DNA from: Phaeobacter sp.
GTDB lineage: Bacteria; Pseudomonadota; Alphaproteobacteria; Rhodobacterales; Rhodobacteraceae
Assembly (NCBI RefSeq): GCF_022825805.1
Contig: NZ_JAJDWC010000046.1
Span: 1 to 43,342, forward strand
DNA: 43,342 nucleotides
Direction: 5' to 3'
Under the pieces are notes generated by a model. It was given only the letters and a program-made list of their open reading frames with translations. It searched no databases and had not been told where the DNA came from. Shown here piece after piece: positions 7,841-15,669 of the stretch. The first letter of the stretch is position 1, and each line of letters starts with the position of its first letter. A program made the translations under genes and the position numbers.

Positions 7841-8718
7841 GACAGAGCTCCTTCATCAGTAGAAACAGGACGGGGAGAGACAGAATCGGCAGAAACAGAA
7901 CCGCCAGAAACAGACATCGGTCGCGGGCAATGCCCTGCGGCACGGGCCGCGGCCACAAACTCAGCGACCGAGGCCGCATTGTCAGCATAGGGCGACCCAT
8001 CCGCCCGTTGGGTGTTGTTTTCAAACCCAATGCGCAGCTGGCCACCGGCCTCCAACGCTGCCAGCAGACAGGCGTGTTCGTCGCGCCCAAACGCGCACAG
8101 ACCCCAGCGCAGGTCCAGATCTGCGGTCGCGGCCAAAAACGGGCGCAGCTCCTGCGGTCGTGCCAGACGGGGGGGATCATATTTGCCCAGAACAAAGATC
8201 GCCGACCGCATGGTGGTGGGAATATCACCGCGGGCATAGGCCGCGCGCAGCTCTGCAATACAGTCGGGGCCATATAGAATGTGCTGCACCTCGGTTCCCG
8301 CCTCGGCACATAGCGCATAGGCCCGCGCCGCCAGGTCCCAGTCGCGGGCCATTTCCCGCACCGACACCGAAGCCGCAGCCGGGCGCAGCGCCTCAAGGCA
8401 GGCCAGCTGATCTGCAACCCCAAACAGGCCCGCGCTTTCGGTGGTGATTTGGATCGCCATCTGCGGCGCAGCGTCTGCGACCGCCGCCATCGCCTCGCGG
8501 TAGCGGCCTGCATCCAGCGAATGCTGGCCGGTTTCATCGCGCACATGCATGTGAATCGCCTGCGCCCCGGCTGCAAAACACGCCGCCGCCGTCTGCCCCA
8601 GCGCCTCCGCCGTGACCGGCAGCCCGGCATAATCCTGCGCCATGCGCCGCGCCCCGTTGGGCGCCACCATCAAGTCAAAGTCTGCCAAATCAAAATCTGC
8701 CATTTCCAAGTTCGTCAT
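7837..8718 (-). CDS. BKACE (beta-keto acid cleavage, DUF849) enzyme
   Basis: BKACE enzymes condense a beta-keto acid with acetyl-CoA and split it to acetoacetate and a new acyl-CoA, using a divalent metal. Here the metal-binding pair is H56-x-H58 in AIHMHVRD, and the catalytic Glu is likely E233 in RIGFENN (numbered from ATG 8718). The core begins at MVAPNGARR, and the opening HSLDAGRYR segment fits the family. Start options are 8718 (GGAG about 9 bases upstream), 8733 or GTG 8736. Both ends are odd: the N-terminus contains a duplicated ADFDLADFDL, and the C-terminus ends in a Ser/Val-rich tail (SVSGGSVSADSVS), each encoded by 15-bp tandem repeats. The tail looks added rather than functional. 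The gene faces tpa across a shared 0.3-kb promoter region. Confidence 0.85.
   Translation of the reverse strand: MTNLEMADFDLADFDLMVAPNGARRMAQDYAGLPVTAEALGQTAAACFAAGAQAIHMHVRDETGQHSLDAGRYREAMAAVADAAPQMAIQITTESAGLFGVADQLACLEALRPAAASVSVREMARDWDLAARAYALCAEAGTEVQHILYGPDCIAELRAAYARGDIPTTMRSAIFVLGKYDPPRLARPQELRPFLAATADLDLRWGLCAFGRDEHACLLAALEAGGQLRIGFENNTQRADGSPYADNAASVAEFVAAARAAGHCPRPMSVSGGSVSADSVSPRPVSTDEGALS
7861..7920. repeat. 15-bp tandem repeat, 4 copies, in the BKACE 3' end
   Basis: Units agaaacaggacgggg, agagacagaatcggc, agaaacagaaccgcc and agaaacagacatcgg run back to back from 7861 to 7920 with a strict 15-base period. On the minus strand they encode the low-complexity Ser/Val-rich tail of the BKACE protein, which family members normally lack. 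Confidence 0.85.
8672..8701. repeat. 15-bp tandem duplication in the BKACE 5' end
   Basis: aagtcaaagtctgcc (8672-8686) is followed by aaatcaaaatctgcc (8687-8701), with 12 of 15 bases the same. It encodes the repeated ADFDL ADFDL at the protein's N-terminus, before the conserved core. Confidence 0.8.
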
Positions 8719-8912
8719 GGAGTTCTGCTCCATCACACATCCATCGCAAGAATCACGCCCCGCCCCATGCAGGTTGGATCACGCCCGTCGCTGACCCTGC
8801 CCCAGCGGCAAGCCGCGCCACAATTCCCCAAAGACAGAACAAATGTTTTGTTGTCACGACCATGGCGCCACCTCCCGCACCAACGCCTAGATCAGCGCGT
8901 CACGGCCGCCTT

Positions 8913-8945
8913 CTGGACACAAAGCGCACCAGCAACTGGACCTAG
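8913..8945 (+). promoter_or_regulatory. Probable TauR operator upstream of tpa (two direct half-sites)
   Basis: ctggacacaa (8913-8922) and ctggacctag (8936-8945) are direct repeats starting 23 bases apart, ending about 97 bases before the tpa ATG. They resemble the CTGGAC-type direct repeats reported for TauR at the Rhodobacter capsulatus tpa promoter. Position upstream of the core promoter fits activation. The otherwise gene-free 8719-9042 is shared with the divergent BKACE/aminotransferase pair, whose start is about 195 bases away. Confidence 0.7.
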
Positions 8946-9042
8946 AGCAATCGCCGTATTTAGCGTTTCGTAACCACAGGGCGAGTCTGACCGGCTGTTC
9001 GGTGACAGTTCGCATTTTCAAACAGGATAGAAAGGACATGTC

Positions 9043-10440
9043 ATGGACGGCACGTTCAACGAAAACGATCTGAGCCGCGTCATCGCCGCCGACAAAGCCA
9101 ACGTCTGGCACCACCTGATCCAGCACAAACCCTTTGAAGACAGTGATCCCCGCATCATCGTCGAAGGCAAAGGCATGCGCGTTTGGGATCAGAACGGCAA
9201 AGAATGGCTCGATGCGGTCTCTGGCGGCGTCTGGACCGTCAACGTCGGCTATGGCCGCGAAGAGATCTGCAAAGCGGTCTATGACCAGCTGATGAAGCTC
9301 TGCTATTTCGCGCAGTCCGCAGGTTCCATCCCCGGGGCACTTTTTGCCGAGAAGCTGATTGAAAAGATGCCAGGCATGAGCCGCGTCTACTACAACAACT
9401 CCGGCTCCGAGGCGAACGAGAAAGCCTTCAAGATGGTGCGCCAGATCGCGCACAAGAAATATGGCGGCAAGAAAACCAAGATCCTGTATCGCGACCGCGA
9501 CTATCACGGCTCCACGCTGGCCACGATGTCGGCCGGTGGCCAGGACGAGCGCAACGCCCAGTATGGCCCCTTCGCGCCAGACTTCGTGCGCGTCCCCCAC
9601 TGCATGGAGTACCGCAAGCATGAACTCGGCCTGGAGCATCTGTCCGGCGAAGAGTTCGGCGTTGCCGCCGCCAACCTGATCGAAGAGGTCATCCTGCGCG
9701 AAGGTCCTGAAACCGTTGGCGCGCTCTGCCTCGAGCCAGTGACCGCAGGCGGTGGCGTGATCGAAGCACCCGAAGGCTACTGGCCGCGCGTGCAGGAAAT
9801 CTGCAAGAAATACGATATCCTGCTGCACATCGACGAAGTGGTCTGCGGCATTGGTCGCACCGGCACCTGGTTTGGCTATCAGCAGTATGGCATCCAGCCA
9901 GACTTCGTGACCATGGCCAAAGGTGTGGCCTCCGGCTACGCGGCGATTGCCTGCCTTGTGACCACCGAAGAAGTGTTCAACATGTTCAAGGACGACGCTA
10001 GCGATCCGATGAACTACTTCCGCGACATCTCCACCTTCGGGGGCTGCACCGCAGGCCCGGCGGCGGCTCTGGCCAACATGAAGATCATCGAGGACGAAAA
10101 CCTGCTGGACAACTGCACCGCCATGGGCGCGCGGATGAAAGCAAACCTCGAAGCGCTGAAGGAAAAGCACGCGGTGATCGGCGACGTGCGCGGCAAGGGT
10201 CTGTTCCTCGGGGCGGAATTGGTCGCAGATCGCGAAACCAAAGAACCCGTGGCAGAGAAACTGGCGCAGGCCGTTGTGGCCGAATGTGGCAATCAGGCGG
10301 TGATCATCGGTGTCACCAACCGCTCCATTCCCGGCAAGAACAACACCCTGTGCTTCAGCCCGGCTCTGATCGTGACGCCAGAAGATGTCGACCGGATCAC
10401 CGACGCAGTGGATGTCGCGCTGACCAAAGTCTTCGGCTGA
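9043..10440 (+). CDS. tpa: Taurine:pyruvate aminotransferase
   Basis: Tpa catalyses the first step of taurine dissimilation: taurine plus pyruvate gives sulfoacetaldehyde plus alanine. The 465-residue protein is a class III aminotransferase with NSGSEANEKAFK (119-130), YHGST (154-158), D264 in LHIDEVVCGIGRTG, and PLP lysine K293 in TMAKGVASGYA. The GVWTVNVGYG start region and overall length match characterised Tpa proteins. GAAAGGA lies 8-9 bases before ATG 9043. The gene has its own TauR-like operator and a strong terminator at 10535-10564, so it is probably monocistronic. The location beside tauR and xsc makes the assignment firm. Confidence 0.93.
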   Translation: MDGTFNENDLSRVIAADKANVWHHLIQHKPFEDSDPRIIVEGKGMRVWDQNGKEWLDAVSGGVWTVNVGYGREEICKAVYDQLMKLCYFAQSAGSIPGALFAEKLIEKMPGMSRVYYNNSGSEANEKAFKMVRQIAHKKYGGKKTKILYRDRDYHGSTLATMSAGGQDERNAQYGPFAPDFVRVPHCMEYRKHELGLEHLSGEEFGVAAANLIEEVILREGPETVGALCLEPVTAGGGVIEAPEGYWPRVQEICKKYDILLHIDEVVCGIGRTGTWFGYQQYGIQPDFVTMAKGVASGYAAIACLVTTEEVFNMFKDDASDPMNYFRDISTFGGCTAGPAAALANMKIIEDENLLDNCTAMGARMKANLEALKEKHAVIGDVRGKGLFLGAELVADRETKEPVAEKLAQAVVAECGNQAVIIGVTNRSIPGKNNTLCFSPALIVTPEDVDRITDAVDVALTKVFG

Positions 10441-10534
10441 CGCGGCACCTGCCCACGTCCCGCAGCAAGACCCGGCAACGCCACCGCCGGGTCATCTCTG
10501 CCGGGACGCATCTGGCCTGATAAAAAATGCGGAG

Positions 10535-10564
10535 GGTGGCCCTGTCCAACGGGCCACCTTTCTT
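10535..10564 (+). terminator. Rho-independent terminator of tpa
   Basis: ggtggccc (10535-10542) pairs perfectly with gggccacc (10551-10558) over an 8-base loop, followed by tttctt. The two bases before the stem also extend pairing into the T-run. It ends the tpa transcript and separates it from the GNAT gene. Confidence 0.85.
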
Positions 10565-10623
10565 GCATCTCAGGGGTCTCAGATCACAGATCACATCCGA
10601 TCGCAGACCAAAGGTGTTTTCCC

Positions 10624-11205
10624 ATGTGGGCCTCTCCAACCAACCTGACAGGCAATCGCGTCGCACTCGCGCCATTGTCCCACGCACATGCCCCCGACCT
10701 CGCCGAAGCAGCCGCAGACGGGGACCTGCATCACCTGTGGTACACATTTGTTCCCGCACCACAGGACATCAGCGCCGAAATCGACCAACGCCTGGCGCAG
10801 CAGGCACAAGGGACCATGGCCCCTTTTGCCATTCTCACTCCCAACGGACAGGCCGTCGGCATGACCACCTATATGAACATTGACGCCACCAATCAGCGGC
10901 TGGAAATCGGCTCCACCTGGTATCGTAAAGCCGTGCAGCGCAGCGGGCTGAACACCGAATGCAAATGGCTGATGCTGCGCCATGCCTTTGAACAGCTGGA
11001 GGCCATCGCCGTGGAGTTCCGCACCCACCGCTTGAACCGCCAAAGCCGCGCAGCCATCGAACGTCTGGGCGCACAGCTCGATGGGATCCTGCGTGCCCAT
11101 GCGGTGATGCCAAATGGCACGCTGCGCGACACTGCGGTCTATTCCATCACCGATGCCGAATGGCCGGTCATCAAGGCGCACCTGACCCACCTGATGAACC
11201 GCTGA
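10624..11205 (+). CDS. GNAT-family N-acetyltransferase (RimJ/RimL-like)
   Basis: The 193-residue protein has the GNAT layout of RimJ/RimL relatives. An N-terminal LTGNRVALAPLSHAHAPDL strand-helix leads in. RLEIGSTWYRKAVQRSGLNTECKWLMLRHAFE (about 91-122) contains the acetyl-CoA pyrophosphate loop and following helix. The EFRTHRLNRQSRAAIERLGAQLDG segment holds the conserved Asn of the C-terminal half. It probably acetylates a protein alpha-amino group or a small amine in the cytoplasm; the substrate is unknown. It lies between the tpa terminator and the tauR operator, and I see no TauR-like site in front of it, so membership of the taurine regulon is uncertain. Confidence 0.8.
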   Translation: MWASPTNLTGNRVALAPLSHAHAPDLAEAAADGDLHHLWYTFVPAPQDISAEIDQRLAQQAQGTMAPFAILTPNGQAVGMTTYMNIDATNQRLEIGSTWYRKAVQRSGLNTECKWLMLRHAFEQLEAIAVEFRTHRLNRQSRAAIERLGAQLDGILRAHAVMPNGTLRDTAVYSITDAEWPVIKAHLTHLMNR

Positions 11206-11248
11206 CCTCCGAGCCTGACCGGATCGGGGCCAGCCCCATTTCCATCCT

Positions 11249-11278
11249 GTTCGGTCCGGTTCGGTCCAGTTCAGCGCG
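11249..11278. repeat. 10-bp tandem repeat, 3 copies, upstream of tauR
   Basis: gttcggtccg (11249-11258), gttcggtcca (11259-11268) and gttcagcgcg (11269-11278) have a strict 10-base period, decaying in the last copy. They lie between the GNAT stop and the tauR operator. Confidence 0.7.
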
Positions 11279-11334
11279 TTTCAACCCAGCTTACCCAGTC
11301 CAACCCTGCAACAGCAGTATTCTGCCAGATCAAT

Positions 11335-11366
11335 GTAAGTCCAGATTGCACCTGACTTATGTCCAG
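11335..11366 (-). promoter_or_regulatory. Probable TauR operator at its own gene (inverted orientation)
   Basis: gtaagtccag (11335-11344) and ttatgtccag (11357-11366) read on the minus strand as CTGGACTTAC and CTGGACATAA, 22 bases apart. They are the best matches in the window to the CTGGAC-type consensus. They end only 14 bases before the tauR ATG and point away from it. That position would overlap the promoter or transcript start, which suggests autorepression. Confidence 0.7.
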
Positions 11367-11380
11367 CTTAAAGTGCCCCC

Positions 11381-12856
11381 ATGGCCATTTCTGTCGACAC
11401 CTTCTTTCTCAACCCCGATGCCCAGGGCACGCTGCAGGCGCAGATCCAGGAAATGATCGCCGAAGGCATTCTTTCGGGCCGCCTGCGGGTCGGGGAAAAA
11501 CTGCCCTCCTCGCGCAAGCTGGCAGCGCATCTGGGGATCAGCCGGATCACGGTGACGCTGGCCTATACCGAACTTCTGGCCAATGACTACCTGATCTCCA
11601 AAGGGCGCTCAGGATACTATGTGTCGGAGAACGCCCCTGTGCCGCCGACCTATGCACCTTCGGCAAAATCCATGGACACCGTGAACTGGTCCGAAGCGCT
11701 GGTTGGCGATTTCAGCAGCGGCGACACCCCTCGCAAACCACAGAACTGGCGCGATTTCCGGTATCCTTTCATCTACGGGCAGGCCGATGCCTCGCTGTTT
11801 GATCATGCGAATTGGCGGCTCTGCGCGCTGCGCGCCCTGGGGCAAAAGGATTTTGCCGCGCTCACCAACGATTATTTCGATCAGGATGATCCGCTGTTGA
11901 TCGAATATATCGCCCGCCACACCCTGCCCCGCCGGGGCATTTCCGCCCGACCCGAGGAGATCCTGATCACCCTGGGGGCGCAAAACGCGCTTTGGCTGGC
12001 GGCGCAGCTGCTGCTGGCACCGGGGCGCAAGGCCGCGCTGGAGGATCCGACTTATTACACCCTGCGCGATCAGCTGGTCTATCGCGGCTGCGAGATCGAG
12101 TGCCTACCGGTGGACCATGACGGGCTGCCGCCCGAGACGGTCTCGGACGACACAGATGTGATTTTCACAACCCCCAGCCACCAGAGCCCAACCACCGCCA
12201 CCATGCCGATGGCGCGCCGCAAACAGCTGCTCGACCGCGCGCGAGAGATCGATGCCGTGATCGTGGAGGATGATTACGAATTCGAGATGTCTTTCCTCGG
12301 GGCGCCGTCCCCGGCGCTCAAGTCGCTCGACACCGATGGGCGGGTTGTCTACGTCGGCAGCTTCTCCAAATCGCTCTTCCCCGGTCTGCGGCTGGGGTAT
12401 CTGGTCGGATCAGAACCCTTCATCCGCCAGGCCCGTGCGTTGCGGGCCAATGTCCTGCGCCACCCGCCCGGACATGTGCAGCGGACCGTGGCCTATTTCC
12501 TGTCGCTCGGTCATTACGATGCCCAGATCCGCCGCATGGCAAAGGTGCTGCACGACCGCCGCTGCGTGATCGAAGAGGCCATCGACCAGCACGGTCTGAC
12601 GGTGGCAGGCGTTGGCGTCTATGGCGGCTCTTCACTGTGGATGCGGGCCCCGGATGGCGTCGACACCGCTGTCGTCTCTGCCGCGCTGAAACAGAAAAGC
12701 GTGATCATCGAACCCGGCGCGCCGTTCTTTGCCGAGGCCCATCGCAAAGCGAATTACTATCGCCTTGGCTATTCATCGATCCCGGCCAATCGCATCGAAC
12801 CCGGGCTGGCCTTGCTGGCGCAGGCCCTGCGCCCCTCCCGCGCCAAAGCGGGCTGA
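11381..12856 (+). CDS. tauR: TauR, MocR-type PLP-dependent regulator of taurine genes
   Basis: The 491-residue protein joins an N-terminal GntR winged helix to an aminotransferase-like domain, the MocR/PdxR architecture. GTLQAQIQEMIAEGILSGRL and KLPSSRKLAAHLGISRITVTLAYTELLANDYL (17-72) form the DNA-binding part. In the C-terminal part, EDDYEFEM (296-303) and GSFSKSLFPGLRLGY (326-340) hold the Asp and PLP-binding K330. In Rhodobacter capsulatus TauR activates tpa and taurine uptake genes and needs direct-repeat sites; matching repeats occur here before tpa, tauR and xsc. No good Shine-Dalgarno is seen before ATG 11381, and the operator leaves little room for a leader, so translation may be weak or nearly leaderless. 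Confidence 0.92.
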   Translation: MAISVDTFFLNPDAQGTLQAQIQEMIAEGILSGRLRVGEKLPSSRKLAAHLGISRITVTLAYTELLANDYLISKGRSGYYVSENAPVPPTYAPSAKSMDTVNWSEALVGDFSSGDTPRKPQNWRDFRYPFIYGQADASLFDHANWRLCALRALGQKDFAALTNDYFDQDDPLLIEYIARHTLPRRGISARPEEILITLGAQNALWLAAQLLLAPGRKAALEDPTYYTLRDQLVYRGCEIECLPVDHDGLPPETVSDDTDVIFTTPSHQSPTTATMPMARRKQLLDRAREIDAVIVEDDYEFEMSFLGAPSPALKSLDTDGRVVYVGSFSKSLFPGLRLGYLVGSEPFIRQARALRANVLRHPPGHVQRTVAYFLSLGHYDAQIRRMAKVLHDRRCVIEEAIDQHGLTVAGVGVYGGSSLWMRAPDGVDTAVVSAALKQKSVIIEPGAPFFAEAHRKANYYRLGYSSIPANRIEPGLALLAQALRPSRAKAG

Positions 12857-13026
12857 TCCCACGCCAGATTGAGCCCCAAGTGCGAGGCGATGCACGCTGC
12901 GGCCACCCCAGCCGCGGCGCTTTCGTGCCTGTAACGCTCAGCCGTGCAGGCGGCTCCCCGACCGCGCTTGGCCCAAACCAGTTCCAAGCGTGACCCAAAA
13001 CCAGAACCCGCCGCATATTGGCGCTA

Positions 13027-13059
13027 CTGGCATTAAGCGGGTTGTAGAACTGGCCCTAA
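13027..13059 (+). promoter_or_regulatory. Probable TauR operator upstream of xsc
   Basis: ctggcattaa (13027-13036) and ctggccctaa (13050-13059) are direct repeats 23 bases apart, the same spacing and orientation as at tpa. They carry C in place of A at position 5 but keep the TAA end. The second ends 82 bases before the xsc ATG. The rest of the 12857-13141 gap shows no gene. Confidence 0.6.
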
Positions 13060-13093
13060 CCCGGCTCCTCACGGCAGCATAAACCAAGTTATC

Positions 13094-13117
13094 CCGGCCG
13101 CAGTGCCGGCTCTTTTT
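13094..13117 (+). terminator. Stem-loop plus T-run in the xsc leader (possible attenuator)
   Basis: ccggc (13094-13098) and gccgg (13105-13109) enclose a 6-base loop and are followed by ctcttttt (13110-13117). This lies between the presumed promoter and the xsc ribosome site (AGGAG 13129-13133). No gene ends here, so a terminator would act as an attenuator. The stem is short (5 bp, all G-C). Confidence 0.4.
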
Positions 13118-13141
13118 GGCGTCTCACCAGGAGCACACGCA

Positions 13142-14917
13142 ATGAAAATGACCACCGAAGAAGCATTTGTCAAAACGCTGCAAATGCATGGCATCCAACA
13201 TGCGTTTGGCATCATCGGTTCGGCCATGATGCCAATTTCGGATATCTTCCCTGAAGCGGGCATCACCTTCTGGGACTGTGCCCACGAAGGGTCTGGCGGC
13301 ATGATGGCCGATGGCTACACCCGCGCGACCGGCAAAATGTCGATGATGATCGCCCAGAACGGCCCCGGCATCACCAACTTCGTCACCGCCGTCAAAACCG
13401 CCTATTGGAACCACACACCGCTGCTGCTGGTGACACCGCAGGCAGCAAACAAGACCATCGGTCAGGGCGGTTTCCAGGAAATGGAACAGATGCGCATGTT
13501 CGCCGACTGCGTCGCCTATCAGGAAGAGGTCCGCGACCCCTCCCGCGTGGCCGAAGTGCTGAACCGCGTCATCATGAACGCAAAACGCGCCTCTGCACCT
13601 GCACAGCTGAACATCCCGCGTGACATGTGGACCCAGGTTGTCGACATCGAACTGCCCGCAATCGTCGAGTTCGAGCGCCCCGCCGGTGGCGAAACCGCAG
13701 TGGCCGACGCCGCCAAACTGCTGTCCGAAGCAAAGAACCCCGTGATCCTCAACGGCGCCGGTGTGGTTCTGTCCAAAGGCGGCATCGCAGCATCGCAAGA
13801 GCTGGCCGAACGTCTGGATGCACCAGTTTGCGTGGGCTACCAGCACAACGACGCCTTCCCCGGCAACCACCCGCTGTTTGCAGGCCCGCTGGGCTACAAC
13901 GGCTCCAAGGCCGGTATGGAACTGATCAAAGAAGCAGACGTCGTGCTCTGCCTCGGCACCCGTCTGAACCCGTTCTCCACCCTGCCCGGCTACGGCATGG
14001 AGTACTGGCCCGCAGACGCCAAGATCATCCAGGTGGACATCAACCCCGACCGCATCGGCCTGACCAAGAAGGTGTCGGTCGGCATCATCGGTGACGCAGC
14101 CAAAGTGGCGCAGGGCATTCTCGCCCGTCTCAGCGAAACCGCAGGCGACGAAGGCCGCGACGCGCGCCGCAACCACATCGCGGAAACCAAATCCCGCTGG
14201 GCCCAGCAGCTCACCGAGATGACCCACGAAGACGACGATCCAGGCACCACCTGGAACGAACGTGCGCGTGCCGACAAACCGGACTGGATGTCCCCCCGTA
14301 TGGCATGGCGTGCGATCCAGCAGGCGCTGCCGCGCGAGGCGATCATTTCCTCCGACATCGGCAACAACTGCGCCATCGGCAACGCCTACCCATCCTTCGA
14401 TGAGGGCCGCAAATACCTCGCACCTGGCCTGTTCGGCCCCTGCGGCTACGGTCTGCCTGCCATCGTTGGCGCCAAGATCGGCCAGCCTGACGTGCCGGTT
14501 GTGGGTTTCTCCGGCGACGGTGCCTTCGGCATCGCGGTGACCGAGCTGACCGCCATTGGCCGCGGCGAATGGCCTGCCATCACCCACATCGTATTCCGCA
14601 ACTACCAGTGGGGTGCGGAAAAGCGGAACTCCACCCTGTGGTTCGATGACAACTTCGTCGGCACTGAACTGGACGAGCAGGTCTCTTATGCTGGCATGGC
14701 CAAAGCCTGCGGTCTGCAAGGTGTGGTCGCTCGCACCATGGACGAGCTGACCTCCGCCCTGGCGCAGGCCATCGAAGACCAGAAAAACGGCAAGACCACA
14801 TTGATCGAAGCGATGATCAACCAGGAACTCGGTGAGCCGTTCCGCCGCGACGCCATGAAGAAGCCGGTCCGCGTGGCTGGCATCAACAAGGCCGACATGC
14901 GCGAACAGCAGGTCTAA
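13142..14917 (+). CDS. xsc: Sulfoacetaldehyde acetyltransferase
   Basis: Xsc is a thiamine-diphosphate enzyme turning sulfoacetaldehyde and phosphate into acetyl phosphate and sulfite; it is the desulfonation step. The 591-residue protein has the three-domain ThDP-lyase layout: FWDCAHEGSGGMMADGYTRATG with E49 contacting the thiazolium, a central NPVILNGAGVVLS domain, and the ThDP signature GDGAFGIA (D459) continuing to RNYQWGAEKRN. MKMTTEEAFVKTLQMHGIQHAFGIIGSAMM is the typical Xsc opening. ATG 13142 is chosen because AGGAG lies 8 bases upstream; an in-frame upstream extension to 13103 has no such support. tauE starts 5 bases after the stop, so xsc, tauE and ackA form one operon. Confidence 0.95.
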   Translation: MKMTTEEAFVKTLQMHGIQHAFGIIGSAMMPISDIFPEAGITFWDCAHEGSGGMMADGYTRATGKMSMMIAQNGPGITNFVTAVKTAYWNHTPLLLVTPQAANKTIGQGGFQEMEQMRMFADCVAYQEEVRDPSRVAEVLNRVIMNAKRASAPAQLNIPRDMWTQVVDIELPAIVEFERPAGGETAVADAAKLLSEAKNPVILNGAGVVLSKGGIAASQELAERLDAPVCVGYQHNDAFPGNHPLFAGPLGYNGSKAGMELIKEADVVLCLGTRLNPFSTLPGYGMEYWPADAKIIQVDINPDRIGLTKKVSVGIIGDAAKVAQGILARLSETAGDEGRDARRNHIAETKSRWAQQLTEMTHEDDDPGTTWNERARADKPDWMSPRMAWRAIQQALPREAIISSDIGNNCAIGNAYPSFDEGRKYLAPGLFGPCGYGLPAIVGAKIGQPDVPVVGFSGDGAFGIAVTELTAIGRGEWPAITHIVFRNYQWGAEKRNSTLWFDDNFVGTELDEQVSYAGMAKACGLQGVVARTMDELTSALAQAIEDQKNGKTTLIEAMINQELGEPFRRDAMKKPVRVAGINKADMREQQV

Positions 14918-14922
14918 CGCCT

Positions 14923-15669
14923 ATGCCCCTGCCTTTTGATCTCTCAATTGGCGAGGGCGCCTTTTTGGCCGCCGCCCTGTTTGCGGCGGCCTTTATTCGC
15001 GGCTATTCCGGTTTTGGATTTTCCGCGATCTTTATCATTCTGGCGGCGTTGATCACCAATCCGCTGCCGCTTATTCCCGTCGTCTTTGCCTGCGAAATTG
15101 CGATGACAGCGTTTCAGGCGCGGGGCATCCGGCCCCATATCGACTGGCGCCGCACCCTGGCCCTGCTCGCCGGAGCCGCCATCGCCACCGTGCCCTCCGT
15201 GGCGCTGATGGCGCGGCTCGATCCGGAGCAGGCCCGACTGGTGATTTCCGCCCTGATCCTCGCCCTCAGCCTGCTGCTGCTCAGCGGTTGGAGCCTGTCG
15301 CGCCCCATCGGCACCGGTGGCCATGTGGCCGTGGGCATGGCCTCTGGCATGGCCAACAGTGCCGGGGTCGGCGGTCTGCCCGCTGCGGCTTTCCTGACCG
15401 CGCAACCCATCCCCCCCGCCGTGTTCCGGGCCACCATGGTGGTCTATCTGACCGGCATTGACGTTATGGCCCTGCCAGTGATGTCGGCCCACGGACTGGT
15501 TGGCCCCGACACGCTCTGGGGCGTGCTGCTGGCCTTTCCGGTTCTGGGCGCAGGCGTCTGGGTCGGCTCTCGCGGGTTTGCACTGGCCTCTCCCACTCTG
15601 TTCCGCCGCTATGTGGTCACGCTTCTGGCCGGGCTTGCGGTGCTCAACATCGCAAAGGTAGCGCTATGA
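14923..15669 (+). CDS. TauE/SafE-family membrane permease, likely sulfite (or sulfoacetate) exporter
   Basis: The 248-residue integral membrane protein has about seven or eight hydrophobic segments. The N-terminal FLAAALFAAAFIRGYSGFGFSAIFIILAAL carries the GxxGFG-type motif of the TauE/SafE (DUF81) family, and GMASGMANSAGVGGLPAAAFLTAQ is the matching repeat of the second half. Family members in taurine clusters are thought to export sulfite released by Xsc. It begins 5 bases after xsc and overlaps ackA by 4 bases (ATGA), fixing it in the taurine operon. Direction and substrate are inferred from context. Confidence 0.85.
   Translation: MPLPFDLSIGEGAFLAAALFAAAFIRGYSGFGFSAIFIILAALITNPLPLIPVVFACEIAMTAFQARGIRPHIDWRRTLALLAGAAIATVPSVALMARLDPEQARLVISALILALSLLLLSGWSLSRPIGTGGHVAVGMASGMANSAGVGGLPAAAFLTAQPIPPAVFRATMVVYLTGIDVMALPVMSAHGLVGPDTLWGVLLAFPVLGAGVWVGSRGFALASPTLFRRYVVTLLAGLAVLNIAKVAL

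Noticed and set aside
13124-14719. 531-residue open frame antisense to xsc
   Set aside because: xsc is certain on the plus strand; the antisense frame has no ribosome site or known motif.
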